Below, in pieces: positions 14,096 through 27,196 of a DNA stretch of 64,000 nucleotides (positions are counted from its first letter, which is position 1; every line of letters begins with the position of its first letter). The DNA is from Ophiosphaerella korrae (Eukaryota; Ascomycota; Dothideomycetes; Pleosporales; Phaeosphaeriaceae). Below the pieces are notes generated by a model. It searched no databases, was not told the DNA's origin, and worked only from the letters and a program-made list of their open reading frames with translations. The translations under genes were made by a program, and so were the position numbers. The DNA lies in the NCBI GenBank assembly GCA_028456385.1, contig JALNQF010000189.1, forward strand, positions 1 to 64,000. Direction: 5' to 3'.

Positions 14096-14553
14096 TATTA
14101 TAGGCGTAATAAGAGAAGTTAAGATAGAACTAATTAGTCCTAACTTAGGTGCTAATAAAGTATAGGACGAGCGGAGTAACAACTTTAATTAGGAGACTAC
14201 TTATAACTAGGATACGTAGTAGTAATCTATAATTACGTGCAAATAGATTAAGGTAATCTGTAATAACGTATAAATAGATTAAGGTAATCTGTAGTTATAT
14301 ACTAATAGATTAGTAGTAATCTATATTATTGTATAAATAGATTAATATAAGTATATAATTAATAAGATGCGTATTATTAGGATAGTATTAGTAATCTAAT
14401 CTCTAACCTAGAACGCTAATACTTAACATTGTATATACAAATTAACTATTATTTATAGTTATTACTAATTATAATACAAGCTTTTGTTATTACCTACTAA
14501 TCTACTAACAACCTAGGGGTTATTAGGAAGTCGACCCTAGTGCACCTGTTACA
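14096..14553 (+). repeat. 3' LTR (version A) of copy 1
   Basis: 458 bp, the same length as the 5' LTR at 498-955. It begins TATTATAGG (RIP form of TGTTATAGG), ends TGTTACA, contains the four-unit TAATCT..AGATTA module and is followed by the CCTAA duplication at 14554-14558. Confidence 0.92.
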
Positions 14554-14558
14554 CCTAA

Positions 14559-14612
14559 TCTACTAACTTTTACAAGATAGGCATCTATAGTTAACAATAG
14601 GTAGCCTATTAT
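14559..14612. other. Rearranged junction between relic LTR and copy 3
   Basis: Short segment between the copy-1 target-site duplication and the first recognisable version-A LTR sequence of copy 3. It starts TCTACTAA, the expected continuation of the relic LTR at 1-497, then loses similarity. This is a breakpoint from deletion or recombination rather than a simple insertion. Confidence 0.5.
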
Positions 14613-14734
14613 ATATATAAATTAACTATTATTTATAGTTATTACTAATTACTATATAAGCTTTTATTATTACTTCCTAATCTACTAATAACTCTAAAGG
14701 TTATTAGGAAGTTAACCCTAGTACACCTATTATA

Positions 14735-17700
14735 CCTTGCTAATTTAGACATTAAGAGGAGCAAAGCGTAAGTAGCGTATAGTTTAGCTAATATAATAGT
14801 AGAAAGTTTAACTAAACAAATAGCTAAGGTACCTAAAATTAGTTATAAATTAGATAGTATAGTATAAGAAATAATTAAAGATTGTATAAACAACCTAATC
14901 TTAGAGAAAGAAGATATAAAGATAGTAATTAACGCTTTAGAGACGTAGAATAAAGAACTATAAGACTACGTAAAATAAAATAAAGTATAGATTAAAGCTA
15001 TTATTAAAGGATAGAACTAGATAGAACTAATTATATAAAGACTAGAGATAAGTATAATAAAGAAACTACTTAAGATACTTATCTTTAAGAAGTTCGATAG
15101 AACAAGGGAAAAACTAGGACCTTTTATAGTATTAGTATAACGCTAGATAGATATACAAGTACTATACTTTAATATAGAAGAAAAGAAGGTAATATATATT
15201 AGAATATATCTTAAAGAAGATGCGATAAGATAGTTTAAACCTTACTAGATAGATTATACAATATACGCTCTAATAATATAGAAGGACAAAACTAAAGCTA
15301 TTTTTAGAAGTTATAAATACTTTACTAGGCGAATAAGAGTAGTATTTAAGGATATAGACATTACCTAACAAGTAGAAGAAAAACTTAAAAGGCTTGTACA
15401 AAGCAAGAGTATTCCTAAATATATATTATAGTTTAAACAACTGTTATAAAATATAGAATAGAATAAATTAGCTCTAATATTACAATTTAAATAAGGACTA
15501 AACGTAAAAATTTAATACAAAATAATTTATATAGAAAAACTTAGGATACTAGAAGCTCTATAACAATAGGTAATATAAATTAATAATAATCTTTAAGAAT
15601 AGAAGAAGAATAAGTATAGTAGCTAACCTAGAAACTAGGATGTTAGAGACCTTATAATCCTTAACGCTAATAAGGATAGGAAGAAAAAGAAGAATAAAGA
15701 CTTTACGTACTTTAATTATAGTAAGAAAAGCTACTACGTAAAAGATTGCTAATTATAAAAGAAAAAGGATATAGTATATTATAAATATAGGAAACTAAAA
15801 CACTTTATAAAAGACTATAGAAGTAAGAACTATAAAAAAGATAAAGAAACCTAGTTAAAGATAATAGAAGGTAAAAAGGAAGTACTAAAAATATAAGTTA
15901 AACCTTAAGAGAAAGTAGCTAGGAGTAAAGAATTATAGTATATAATACTCTATTAGACCTTTTATTATAAAGATAACTACTATATACAATATTCTAGTAA
16001 AGAAGGAGTAGGATAGTTCTTATAGAAGAATAGAGTAGTAGCAATAAAAGAAAGAATAAAAGCGTAGCTAGAAGAAATAGTATATATAATAGACCTACTA
16101 ATAGAAGACTTAGAAAGGGAAGAACTCTAGATTCTATTAATCTAGGCTAAAGAACTAGCACTAGATAAAGAGACTACTATAGCTTCTTCTAAAGGATAGT
16201 AAGAAAGTAAAAAATAAGTTAGTATAAGAGGTATAGAATACGCCTAATTAATAATATATAGCTATAATAGCTATATAACAATAGATATAGAAGAATAAAA
16301 CAAATAATAGAAGTTTGTTTAGAAATACTTACTAGTTATAAGTATAGAGGAAGTGTATAAAGACTAGAAAGAACGTAATCTTAAAAAAATAAAGTTTATA
16401 CTATTTTAAGAATAAATAAAGTAATATATAGTTATAGTAAAAAGAATACCTATATAAAGGGAATAGTAATTCCTTGTAAGAAAAACGCGATAGATTAACA
16501 AAGCCTATATACTAAGAATACTAGTAGTATACTATATCCTAATAATAGATATACCTAGAAAAGACAAATACTAGAAAGGGAATAATAAAATAATAAATCT
16601 AAAGCATCTAGTATACTTTAAAGTATTATAGATATTATACCTAAACAAGAATTGTATTATACACGAAAACCCTAAAGTAAATAACTACGTATAGCTAATA
16701 TAAAGAAGAGGCTATAATTATACAAGAGTAATTCTAGTAGAAGATATCTAAGGATAAGAAATAATACTAGAAGAAGGTTACGTAGTAGTAAGGCCTAGAC
16801 TAAAACTATCTAAAAAATGCGTCTAAGGAGGACTATAGTATAAATGCAAATATAATAAATATCCTAAATACAAAGAATACAAGCTTAAAGTAGAACTATA
16901 GCCCTAAAAAGATAGATAATACACGAAAATACCTAAGCAAGAATAACTAGAAGGTATAAGAGGCTTACATATTATAAAAATAGGTACGTACTAAAGAAAG
17001 AAAGTATAATTAATAATTAATAGTAGAGCTACAAAGAACTTTATATTAAAAAAGTTTGTAAAAATATAAGGAATATAATACGTAGTAAAGAAGTACCCTT
17101 AATAGCTAAGTACAATTAAAAGAAAACTATTTAAAGAACCTATTAGGTTTAAAATAGTTCCTTCTACCTTAGAACTAGAAAGAATAATAATTAAGAATAT
17201 AGTTATAGATATAACGACAATTAATAACAAATAAGATATAATTCTAGGAATACTATAGTTATAAATAACTAACCTATATATTAACTAGAGAATAAGAAAA
17301 ATTAACTACTATAAAATAGATATATTAAAAGCTAACATAAGTACCTATAAAGGAGAATTCTCTAAAAAATATAAAAAATAGGAGAAATAGCTTATAGAAC
17401 CTAAAGACTATCTTCTAGAATATTAGCTATAGGATTTAGCAATAGACCTAAAAGAAGACAAAGATATAAGATAGAGCCTAGTTTATAGAAAAATAGAAGA
17501 AGAATCTAAGATTAAACGAGTATTTATTAAAAACGCAATAAGGAAAAGATAGATACAAGAATCTAAGTCCTTAGTAGTACATAGACTTATATTTATAGAT
17601 AAGAAAAAGATAAGTAATAAAAGACTTTACGTAGATTTTAAAAAGACTAATATAATTATAAGTAAAAAATAATATTCTTTACTATAAATAGATAAAATAC

Positions 17701-20250
17701 AAGATAAGCTATAAAAAGTAAAGATCTTTATAAAACTAGATATCTAAAACGCCTACTACTAGATTAGAATTAAGAAAGGTAATAAATAGAAAATAGTATT
17801 TAGAACGTAATATAGACTATATAAATACTTAGTTATACCTTTTAGATTAATAAACGCACTAGTAGTATTTTAAGAAAGAATTAATATAGTACTAAGAGAG
17901 TACTTAGATATATTTACATTTATATACCTAGATAACATCCTTATATTCTTAGAAATAGAAGAAGAATACGTATAATATATACACAAAGTACTAGAAAAAC
18001 TAGTAGAAAGTAAATTATTTCTTAAAATAAAGAAATACAAATTTTATATAAAAGAAATAGACTTCCTTAGATTTATTATAGAACTAGGAAAAATAAAGAT
18101 TAACCTAGAAAAAATTAAGTTAATTAACAAATAGCTAATACTAAAGAACCTAAAAGAGGTATAATAATTTTATAGACTAGTAAACTTTTATAGAAAGTTA
18201 ATAGTAAGATAGTCTAAAGATATAGAACTAATAACTAAACTTATAAAAAAAGATATACTATTTAAGTAGATAAAGGAATACGACAAAGTATTTAATAAGA
18301 TTAAGAGAAAGTTTATAAAAAACCTAGTTATTAGAATATATAACCTAGACCTACTAGTAATAGTAAAAACAGACGTATCTAACTTAGTCTATAGAATAGC
18401 ACTAATATAGGAAGACCTAAGGACTAAACAAGAATATTTAGTTAAATACTTCTCTAAGAAAATAAAACTAGTAGAACTTAACTACCTAATTTATAATAAA
18501 GAAATGCTAGCAATCTATAAAGTATTTAAACAATAGAGAGTATATCTATAAAGAGTAAAGTACTAAACAAAAGTCTATATAGACTACAAGAATCTTATAA
18601 GATTTATAATAAATAAAGACTTATTACAACGCTATACAAGATAGTAAGAATTCTTATTAATATTTAACTTAGAAGTTATAGATACAAAAGGAAAAGATAA
18701 CTAACTTATAGATACTCTTAGTAGAAGACTAGACTTACAAGAAAAAGTAAACACTACTAGTATAGTTCTAGTAAAGAATAAAGAAGGATATTTAGTCTTA
18801 AATATACTTAAGATAGCTATAACACTTAAAAGAGTAAGTAGCGAGCTAGACAAATAGATTTAGAAAATAATACAAGAAGCATCTAAAGAAATAGAGAAAC
18901 TAGAAATCTAAGAAGAACATATATAAGCTTATAGAAGGATATATATTTTAAGAAAGATCTAAAAAGAATTTATATAACAATTCTATAAATTGCTAGTATA
19001 TAGATACTAAGAAATTAATAAAACCTTAGATAGGTTACTATAAGATTACTATATCCTAAAAGTAAGATAACTAGTAATAGAAGTACTACAAGACTATATA
19101 GAATATTATAGAAACAAGTATAGTAGATACGTACTATATAAGATACTATAACTAGTTAAAGTACTAGAATAACTATAAAGAGTTATTATAATAGACTTTA
19201 TTACAAAGTTACCTAAGTTAAAAGACCTAATATTAGGAGTTAAGTATAATAGAATTCTAATAATAGTAGATAAACTTACAAAGTACTTATACTTTAGACT
19301 TATAAAGAGAAAAGTAGGATAGAGGTTACTATATACTAGGTTCTAGGAACTGTAATTAGTTAATATAGACTCTTAGATAAGATTATTATAGATAGAGACA
19401 TTAGATTTATATTAAAATTATAGAAAATAATAATAGTATAAATAGGAATTAATTATACAATATTAATAGTATACTACCTATAGATAGATAGATAATTAGA
19501 ATATATAAACTAGATAGTAGAATAGTACTTAAGATACTACCTTAACTACAACTAGAACAACTAGGTATAGTTACTACCTATAGTATAGTTAGTATATAAC
19601 AGCGTAAAGAATATAGTAATAAGAGTATTACCCTTTTTTATAAACTATAGATTTAACCCTAGTATATACTAAATACTAAGATCTAAGGAATTCTAGTCTC
19701 TAAGAGGAGAAAATCTTACAAATAGACTTAAGGAAATATATAATTAATTAAAATAAGACGTAGAATTCCTATATAACTATATAGCTAAGTACTATAACAA
19801 GAAATACAAAGAAGGACTCTAATTTAGAGAAAGAGAAAAAGTATAGTTAGTACGAAAAAACATTAAGAGTAAACAACTAAGTTCTAAACTAGATTACGTT
19901 AAAATAGGACTATATAAAGTAGAAAAAAAAGTTACACTAGTTATATTTAGACTAAAACTACTAAGTAAAATAAGGATACACCTAATATTCTACGTAGTAC
20001 TACTAGAAACAGTACTATAAAACGTAGAACTACTAGTATACAAAGTAGATATATATAGAGAATAGGAAGAATAAGAAGTTAAGAAAATCCTAGTATACTA
20101 GTTCTATAATAGTAAGAACTATTACTTAGTAAAATAGATAGGTATAGACGATAGAGGGTAACTATAGGAAGATACATAGGAACTAGAAGATAACCTTAAT
20201 TACTCTAAGAAACTAGAGAAGTTCTAAAATTAAAACCTTCTAAAGCGCCT
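14735..20250 (+). pseudogene. Decayed gag-pol of copy 3
   Basis: Same domain order as copy 1 and uninterrupted. Gag runs about 14780-15960, with both zinc knuckles in the Cys-to-Tyr form except a retained TGC near 15748. The protease relic lies near 17020, reverse transcriptase with YLDN at 17925-17936, an RNase H relic near 18475-18540, an integrase zinc-binding relic near 19000, and a chromodomain relic about 20095-20215. Every frame carries frequent TAA and TAG. The 20250-20877 segment between pol and LTR has no recognisable domain. Confidence 0.83.
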
Positions 20251-20877
20251 TATAGCAAACTAAGAAAATTAACGTTACTACTACTAGATAGAGAGGCGAT
20301 AGGAATAACTAACGTAATAGGAATAGCCTCTACTATAGCCTTAAAATTAAGCTTAGACTCTATAAGAGTAGCCTACGTAATAAACTTCTTATTATTTAAG
20401 GCCTTTGTCTTATAAAGATAAACTAGACAAGTATAATTTTCTACTTATATACTTAGAATCTAATTACGTTCTTTTTTAGCCCTAGTAATCTATTTAGATA
20501 GTTTATCTTAAGTATAGTTAATAGCTCTCCCTATTACAAATAAGTATAGACGCATAAATAAGTATTATTAACCTATACTCTATAAGAGATACGCTAAAAA
20601 GATTATAAGACGTATAAGTATTAGTATAAATATATACTTTGTAGGCCTTACTATATTTTAAAGAAATATACTCTATAAGAGGATTTAAAGATTTATAATA
20701 AGAATAAGAAAATATAGTAATACTATAACGTAATACACAATCTACTAATTAAAGATAACAAAGAGTAGATTTAGTAGGTATAGGGGAAGATAAGGAGCTC
20801 TATATTAACAAAGAAACTAGGTTAATAATACTAGCTCTAGAATAGATAAACTAGAACCTACTTAGAGGGGGAGATAG

Positions 20878-21336
20878 TATTATAGGCGTAACAAGAGAAA
20901 TTAAGATAGAACTAATTAGTCCTAACTTAGGTACTAACGAAGTATAGGACGAGTAGGGTAATAACTTTAATTAGGAGACTACTTATAACTAGGACACGTA
21001 GTAGTAATCTGTAATTACGTACAAATAGATTAAAGTAATCTATAATAATATATAAATAGATTAAGGTAATCTATAGTTACGTACAAATAGATTAGTAGTA
21101 ATCTATAGCGTTGTACAAATAGATTAATATAAGTATATAGTTAATAGGATACGTATTATTAGGATAGTATTAGTAATCTAATCTCTAACCTAGAACGCTA
21201 ATACTTAACATTATATATACAAATTAACTATTATTTATAGTTATTGCTAATTACTATATAAGCTTTTGTTATTACCTCCTAATTTACTAATAACCCTAAA
21301 GGTTATTAGGAAGTTAACTCTAGTATACCTATTACA
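20878..21336 (+). repeat. 3' LTR (version A) of copy 3
   Basis: 459 bp, begins TATTATAGG (RIP form) and ends ATTACA. It contains the four-unit inverted TAATCT..AGATTA module and is directly followed by CTAAA, the retained target-site duplication. Confidence 0.9.
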
Positions 21337-24300
21337 CTAAAGCTATCTTTAGAAGTTATAAATACTTTACTAAACAAATAAGAGTAGTATTTAGAGATAT
21401 AGACATTACCTAATAGGCTAAAGAAAGGCTTAAAAGGCTTATATAAAGTAAGAGTATTCCTAAATATATATTATAGTTTAAATAACTAGTATAAAATATA
21501 GAATAGAATAAAGTATCCTTAATATTATAATTTAGATAAAGATTAAGTACAAAAATCTAATACAAAATAATATATATAGAGAAACCTAGGATACTAGAAG
21601 CCCTAAAACAATAGGTAATACAAATTAATAACAATCTCTAAGAATAGAAAAAGAATAAGTATAGAAGCTAACTTAAAAACTAGGATATTAGAGACTCTAT
21701 AATCCTTAATACTAATAAGGATAGGAAAAAGAAGAAGAATAAAGACTTTACGTACTTTAGTTATAGTAAGAAAGGCTACTACTTAAAAGACTATTAATCT
21801 AAATAAAAGAAGGATATAGTATATTATAAGTATAAGAAACTAGGACACTTTATAAAAGACTATAAAAGTAAGGACTATAAAAAGGATAAAGAAGCCTAGT
21901 TAAAGATAACTAAGGGTAAGAAGGAAGTACTAAAAGTATAAGCTAAACCTTAAGAGAAAGTAGCTAGGAGTAAGGAATTATAATATATAATACTCTACTA
22001 GACCTTTTATTACAAGAATAACTACTATATATACTTTTCTAGTAAGTAGAGAGTAAGATAGTTCTTATAGAAGAATAGAGTAGTAGTAATAAAAGAAAGA
22101 ATAAAAGTATAGCTAGAAGAGATAGTATATATAATAAACCTACTAATAGAAGACTTAGAAAGAGAAGAACTCTAGATTCTATTAATCTAGGCTAAAGAAC
22201 TAGCACTAGATAAAGAGACTACTATAGCTTCTTCTAAAAGACTATAAGAAGGTAAAGAATAGGTTAGTATAAAAAGTATAAAATATACCTAGCTAGATAT
22301 ATATAGCTATAATAGCTATATAAGAATAGATATAGAGGAATAAAATAAATAATAGAAGTTTATTTAGAAATACTTACTAGTTATAAGTATAGAAGAAGCG
22401 TACAAAGACTAGAAAGAACGTAATCCTAAAGAAATATAGTTTATACTATTCTAAGAATAGATAAAGTAGTATATAGTTATAGTAAAAAGAATACCTATAT
22501 AAAAAGAATAGTAATATCTTGTATAAAAAACACGATAGATTAATAAAGCCTATATACTAAGAGTACTAGTATAGTAGAGTATTATAAAGAAAGGAACAGT
22601 AAAAAGGGGGTAGGTAGTTGCTAGGGAAATACGAGTACTAAGGGCTTATAAGGAGGCGAACTATTAAGGAGGAGAGGTAAGGGAGGGCGGCCGACAGGCC
22701 CTCAGGTTGCAGGATATAACCTATAGGAGGGCAGACAATGTTTAGAGTTAGTTTAGCTAATAAAGTTTAAGATCCCTAAGACTAATAAGCCCTTAGGCCC
22801 TAAATCTGTATTAGGCACACAACCCTACAACACTAGTAGTATACTATATCTTAATAGAAAAAATACCTAGAAAAGATAAATACTAGGAAGGAGATAATAA
22901 AATAATAGATCTAAAACATCTAGTATACTTTAAAGTATTATAGTTATTATACCTAGATAAGAATTATATTATATATAAGACCCCTAAAGTAAATAATAGC
23001 GTATAGCCTATATAAAGAAAAGGCTATAATTATATAAGAGTAATTCTAGTAGAAGATATCTAAGGATAAGAAATAATACCTAAAGATAGATATATAGTAG
23101 TAAGGCTAGGACCTAAATTATCTAAGAAATGCGTCCTAGGAAGACTATAGTACAAATATACGTACAATAAATATCTAAAACATAAAGAATATAAGCTTAG
23201 AGTAAGGCTATAGCCTTAGAAAGATAGACAATTTATAAAACTACCTAAGTAGAAATAGCTAAAAAGTATAAGAAGCCTATATATTATAAAAACAAGTATA
23301 TACTAAAGAAAGATAATATAATTAATAATTAATAGTAGAGCAATAAGAAACTTTATATTAAAGAAGTTTATAGAAATACAAGGAATATATTATATAATAA
23401 AGAAGTACTCTTAATAACTTAGTATAATTAAAGGAAAACTATTTTAGGAACCTATTAGGTTCAAGACTATTCTCTCTACACTAGAACTAAAAGAGATAAC
23501 AATTAAGAATATAGTTATAGATATAACAATAATTAATAATAAACAAGATATAATTTTAGGAATACTATAGTTATAAATAACTAATCTATATATTAATTAG
23601 AGAATAAGAAAAATTAGTTATTATAAAATAGAAATATTAAAAGCTAATATAAGTACCTATAAAGGAGAATTCCTAGACAAATACAAGAAATAAGAAAAAT
23701 AGCTTATAGAACCTAAAGATTACCTCCTAGAATACTAACTATAGGACCTAGTAATAGAACTAGAAAAAAGTAAAAACGTAAGATAGAGCCTAGTCTATAG
23801 AAAAACTAAAGAAGAATCTAAAATTAAATAAGTATTTATTAAGAACGTAACAAAGAAAAAATAGATACAAGAATCTATATCTTTAGTAGTATATAAACTT
23901 ATATTTATAGACAAAAAGAGAATAAATAATAAAAGACTTTACGTAGACTTTAAAAAAACTAACATAATTATAAACAAGAACTAATACCCCTTACTATAAA
24001 TAGATAAAATATAAGATAGACTATAAAAGGCTAAGATCTTTACAAAACTAGATATCTAAAACGTATACTATTAAATTAGAATTAAGAAAGGTAATAAATA
24101 GAAAATAGCGTTTAGAACGTAATATAAACTATTTAAATATATAGTTATACTTTTTAGATTAATAAACGCACTAGTAGCGTTCTAAGAAAGAATTAATATA
24201 GTACTAAGAGAGTACTTAGACGTATTTACGTTTATATACCTAAATAATATCCTTATATTCTTAGAAATAGAGGATAAATATATACAATATATATACAAAG

Positions 24301-26545
24301 TGCTAGAAAAACTAGTAGAAAATAAACTATTTCTTAAAATAAGAAAATGCGAATTCTATATAAAAGAAATAGACTTCCTTAGATTTATTATTAAACTAGG
24401 AAAAATAAAGATTAACTCTAAAAAGATTAAGTTAATTAATAAATAGCTAATACTAAAGAACCTAAAAGAAGTATAATAGTTTTATAGACTAGTAAACTTT
24501 TATAGAAAGTTAATAGTAAGATAGTCTAAAGATATAGAACTAATAACTAAACTTATAAAAAAAGATATACTATTTAAGTAGATAAAGGAATACGACAAAG
24601 TATTTAATAAGATTAAGAGAAAGTTTATAAAAAACCTAGTTATTAGAATATATAACCTAGACCTACTAGTAATAGTAAAAACAGACGTATCTAACTTAGT
24701 CTATAGAATAGCACTAATACAAGAAGACCTAAAGACTAAAAAAGAATACTTAGTTAAATACTTCTCTAAGAAAATAAAGCTAGTAGAGCTTAACTACCTA
24801 ATTTATAATAAAGAGATACTAGTAATCTATAAAGTATTTAAATAATAGAGAGTATACCTATAAAGAGTAAAGTATAAAACAAAGGTTTATATAGATTATA
24901 AGAACCTTATAAAGTTTATAATAAATAAAGATTTATTATAACACTATATAAGATAGTAGGAATTCCTATTAATATTTAACTTAGAAATTATATATATAAA
25001 AGAGAAAGACAATTAATTTATAGATACTCTAAGTAGAAGACTAGACTTACAAGAAGAAGTAAACGCTACTAGTATAGTTCTAATTAAGAATAAAAATAGA
25101 TATTTAGTCCTAAATATACTTAAAATAGCTACTACACTTAAAAGAATACGTAGCGAGCTAGATAAATAGATTTAGAAAATAACGCAAGAAGTATCTAAAG
25201 AAATAGAAAAACTAGAAATCTAAGAAGGATTTGTACTAGCTTATAGAAGGATATACATCCTAAAGAAGATTTAAAGAGAATTTATACAACAATTCTATAA
25301 ACTACTAGTATATAAATACTAGGGAATTAAGAAAATACTAAATAGACTCCTAAGAGACTACTATATCCTAAGAGCAAGACAACTAGTAAAAGAAGTACTA
25401 TAAGATTGTATAGAATACTATAAAAACAAGTATAATAGATACGCACTATATAAGATACTACAACTAGTTAAAGTACTAGAATAACCCTAGAGAGTAATAA
25501 TAATAGATTTTATTACAAAGTTACTTAAGTTAAAAGACCTAATATTAGGAGTTAAATATAATAGAATCTTAATAATAGTTAATAAGCTTATAAAGTATAT
25601 ATACTTTAGACTATATAAGGAAAAAAGTAGAATAGAAGTTACTATATATTAAGTTATAATAACTATAATAAGCTAATATAGTACTCTAGACAAGATTATT
25701 ATAGATAGAGATATATAGTTTATATTAAAACTATAGAAAATAATAATAGTATAATTAGGAATATAATACGTAATATTAATAGTATACTATCTATAAATAG
25801 ATAGATAATTAGAAAGAATAAACTAGATAGTAGAATAGTACTTAAGATATTACCTTAACTATAACTAGAATAACTAGGTACAATTACTACCTATAGTATA
25901 GTTAGTATATAATAGTGTAAAGAATATAGTAATAGGAGTATTACATTTTTTTATAAATTATAGATTTAATCCTAATATATATAGAATACTAAGAAATATA
26001 GAATCTTAGACTCTAAGAAGAGAAAACTTTATAAATAGACTAAAAGAAATACATAATTAACTAAGATAAGATATAGAGTTCTTATATAATTAAATAGTAA
26101 AGTACTATAATAAAAAATATAAAGAAAGACTTTAATTTAGAGAAAGAGAAAAACTATAGTTAGTATAGAAGAATATTAAGAGTAAATAATTAAGTTTAAA
26201 ACTAGATTACGTAAAAATTAGACTATATAAAGTTAAGAAGAAAGTTATACTAGTTATATACAAGTTAAAACTACTAGATAAAATAAAGATATACCTAACC
26301 TTCTATATAGTACTACTAGAGATAGCACTATAAAACGTAGAACTACTAGTATATAAAGTAGATATATATAGAGAACAAGAAGAATAAAAAGTTAAGGATA
26401 TCTTAGTATATTAGTTCTATAATAGTAGAAACTACTACTTAGTAAAATAGATAAGTATAGACAAAAAAGGGTAACTATAGAAAGATATATAGGAACTAGA
26501 AGATAACCTTAATTACTCTAAGAAACTAGAAGAGTTCTAAAGTTA
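21337..26545 (+). pseudogene. Decayed partial gag-pol of copy 4
   Basis: Partial gag (21337 to about 22010) with zinc-knuckle relics near 21755-21870, then protease, reverse transcriptase, RNase H, integrase and a chromodomain relic (about 26410-26530). The reverse transcriptase motif at 24237-24248 reads Tyr-Leu-Asn-Asn, so both catalytic Asp codons are lost. The frame is interrupted by stops throughout and by the insertion at 22572-22831. Confidence 0.82.
22572..22831. mobile_element. 260-bp non-autonomous insertion with 7-bp direct repeats
   Basis: Copies 1 and 3 read continuously across this point (e.g. 16515-16540); copy 4 is interrupted. ACTAGTA occurs on both sides (22565-22571 and 22832-22838), as expected for a target duplication. 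The insert is much richer in G and C than its surroundings (runs such as GGGAGGGCGGCCGACAGG), so it escaped RIP or arrived later. The first and last dozen bases are weakly similar as inverted repeats (GTAGAGTATTAT versus GTAGGGTTGTGT). It has no open frame of useful length. It could be a small inverted-repeat element or a fragment of another repeat. Confidence 0.7.
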
Positions 26546-27196
26546 AAACCCTCTAGACTACTTAGTAGTAAACTAAGAAAATTAGCGCTACTACTACTAG
26601 ATAGAGAGGTAATAGGAACGCCTAATATAATAAGAGTAGGAGCAGCCTCTACTATAGCCTTAAAATTAAGCTTAGACTCTATAAGAGTAGCCTACGCGAT
26701 AGACTTTTTATTATTTAAGGCCTTTGTTTTATAGAGATAAATTAGATAAGTGTAATTTTCTACCTATATACTTAGAATCTAATTACGTTCTTTTTTAGCC
26801 TTAGCGATCTATTTAGATAGTTTATCTTAAGTATAGTTAATAGCTCTCCCTATTACAAATAAGTATAGACGTAAGAATAAGTATTATTAACCTATATTCT
26901 ACAAGAGATACGCTAGAAAGATTACAAGACGTATAGGTATTAATATAAATATACGCCTCGTAAGCCTTACTATATTTTAAAGAAATATAATCTATAGGAG
27001 GATTTAAAGATTTATAATAAGAATAAAGAAATATAGTAATACTATAACGTAATATACAATCTACTAATTAAAGATAATAGAGGGTAGATTTAGTAGGTAT
27101 GTAGGAAGATAAGGAGCTTAACATTAACGAAGAAACTAGGTTAATAACTCTAGCCCTAGAATAGACAAACTAGAACCTATCTAGAGAGAGAGATAA

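Larger units (their letters stand above)
498..14553 (+). mobile_element. RIP-degraded Ty3/Gypsy chromodomain retrotransposon, copy 1 (host of a nested copy)
   Basis: Complete but dead LTR retrotransposon. It has two 458-bp LTRs (498-955 and 14096-14553) and a perfect 5-bp target-site duplication CCTAA at 493-497 and 14554-14558. After the 5' LTR comes CC and a primer-binding-like TTGCTAATTTAG (958-969). Before the 3' LTR lies a purine tract, TAGAGGAGGAGATAG (14081-14095). A second copy of the same family is inserted in reverse at 2185-9213. Removing it and one duplicated CTTTT leaves about 7.02 kb, close to the 7029 bp of the nested copy. No frame stays open because CAA, CAG and TGG codons have become TAA/TAG, as expected for RIP. 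Confidence 0.95.
14613..21336 (+). mobile_element. RIP-degraded Ty3/Gypsy chromodomain retrotransposon, copy 3 (5' LTR truncated)
   Basis: Only the last 120 bp or so of the 5' LTR remain (to 14734, ending TATA for TACA), followed by CC and TTGCTAATTTAG. The interior matches copy 1 without the nested insertion. A purine tract (ends 20877) precedes a full version-A 3' LTR (20878-21336). The element is inserted in gag of copy 4: CTAAA (21337-21341) is the retained half of the target-site duplication, and the sequence after it continues copy-4 gag exactly where copy 3 itself reads ..AAAACTAAAGCTAT.. (15287-15300). The other half of the duplication was lost with the 5' LTR end. Confidence 0.88.
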
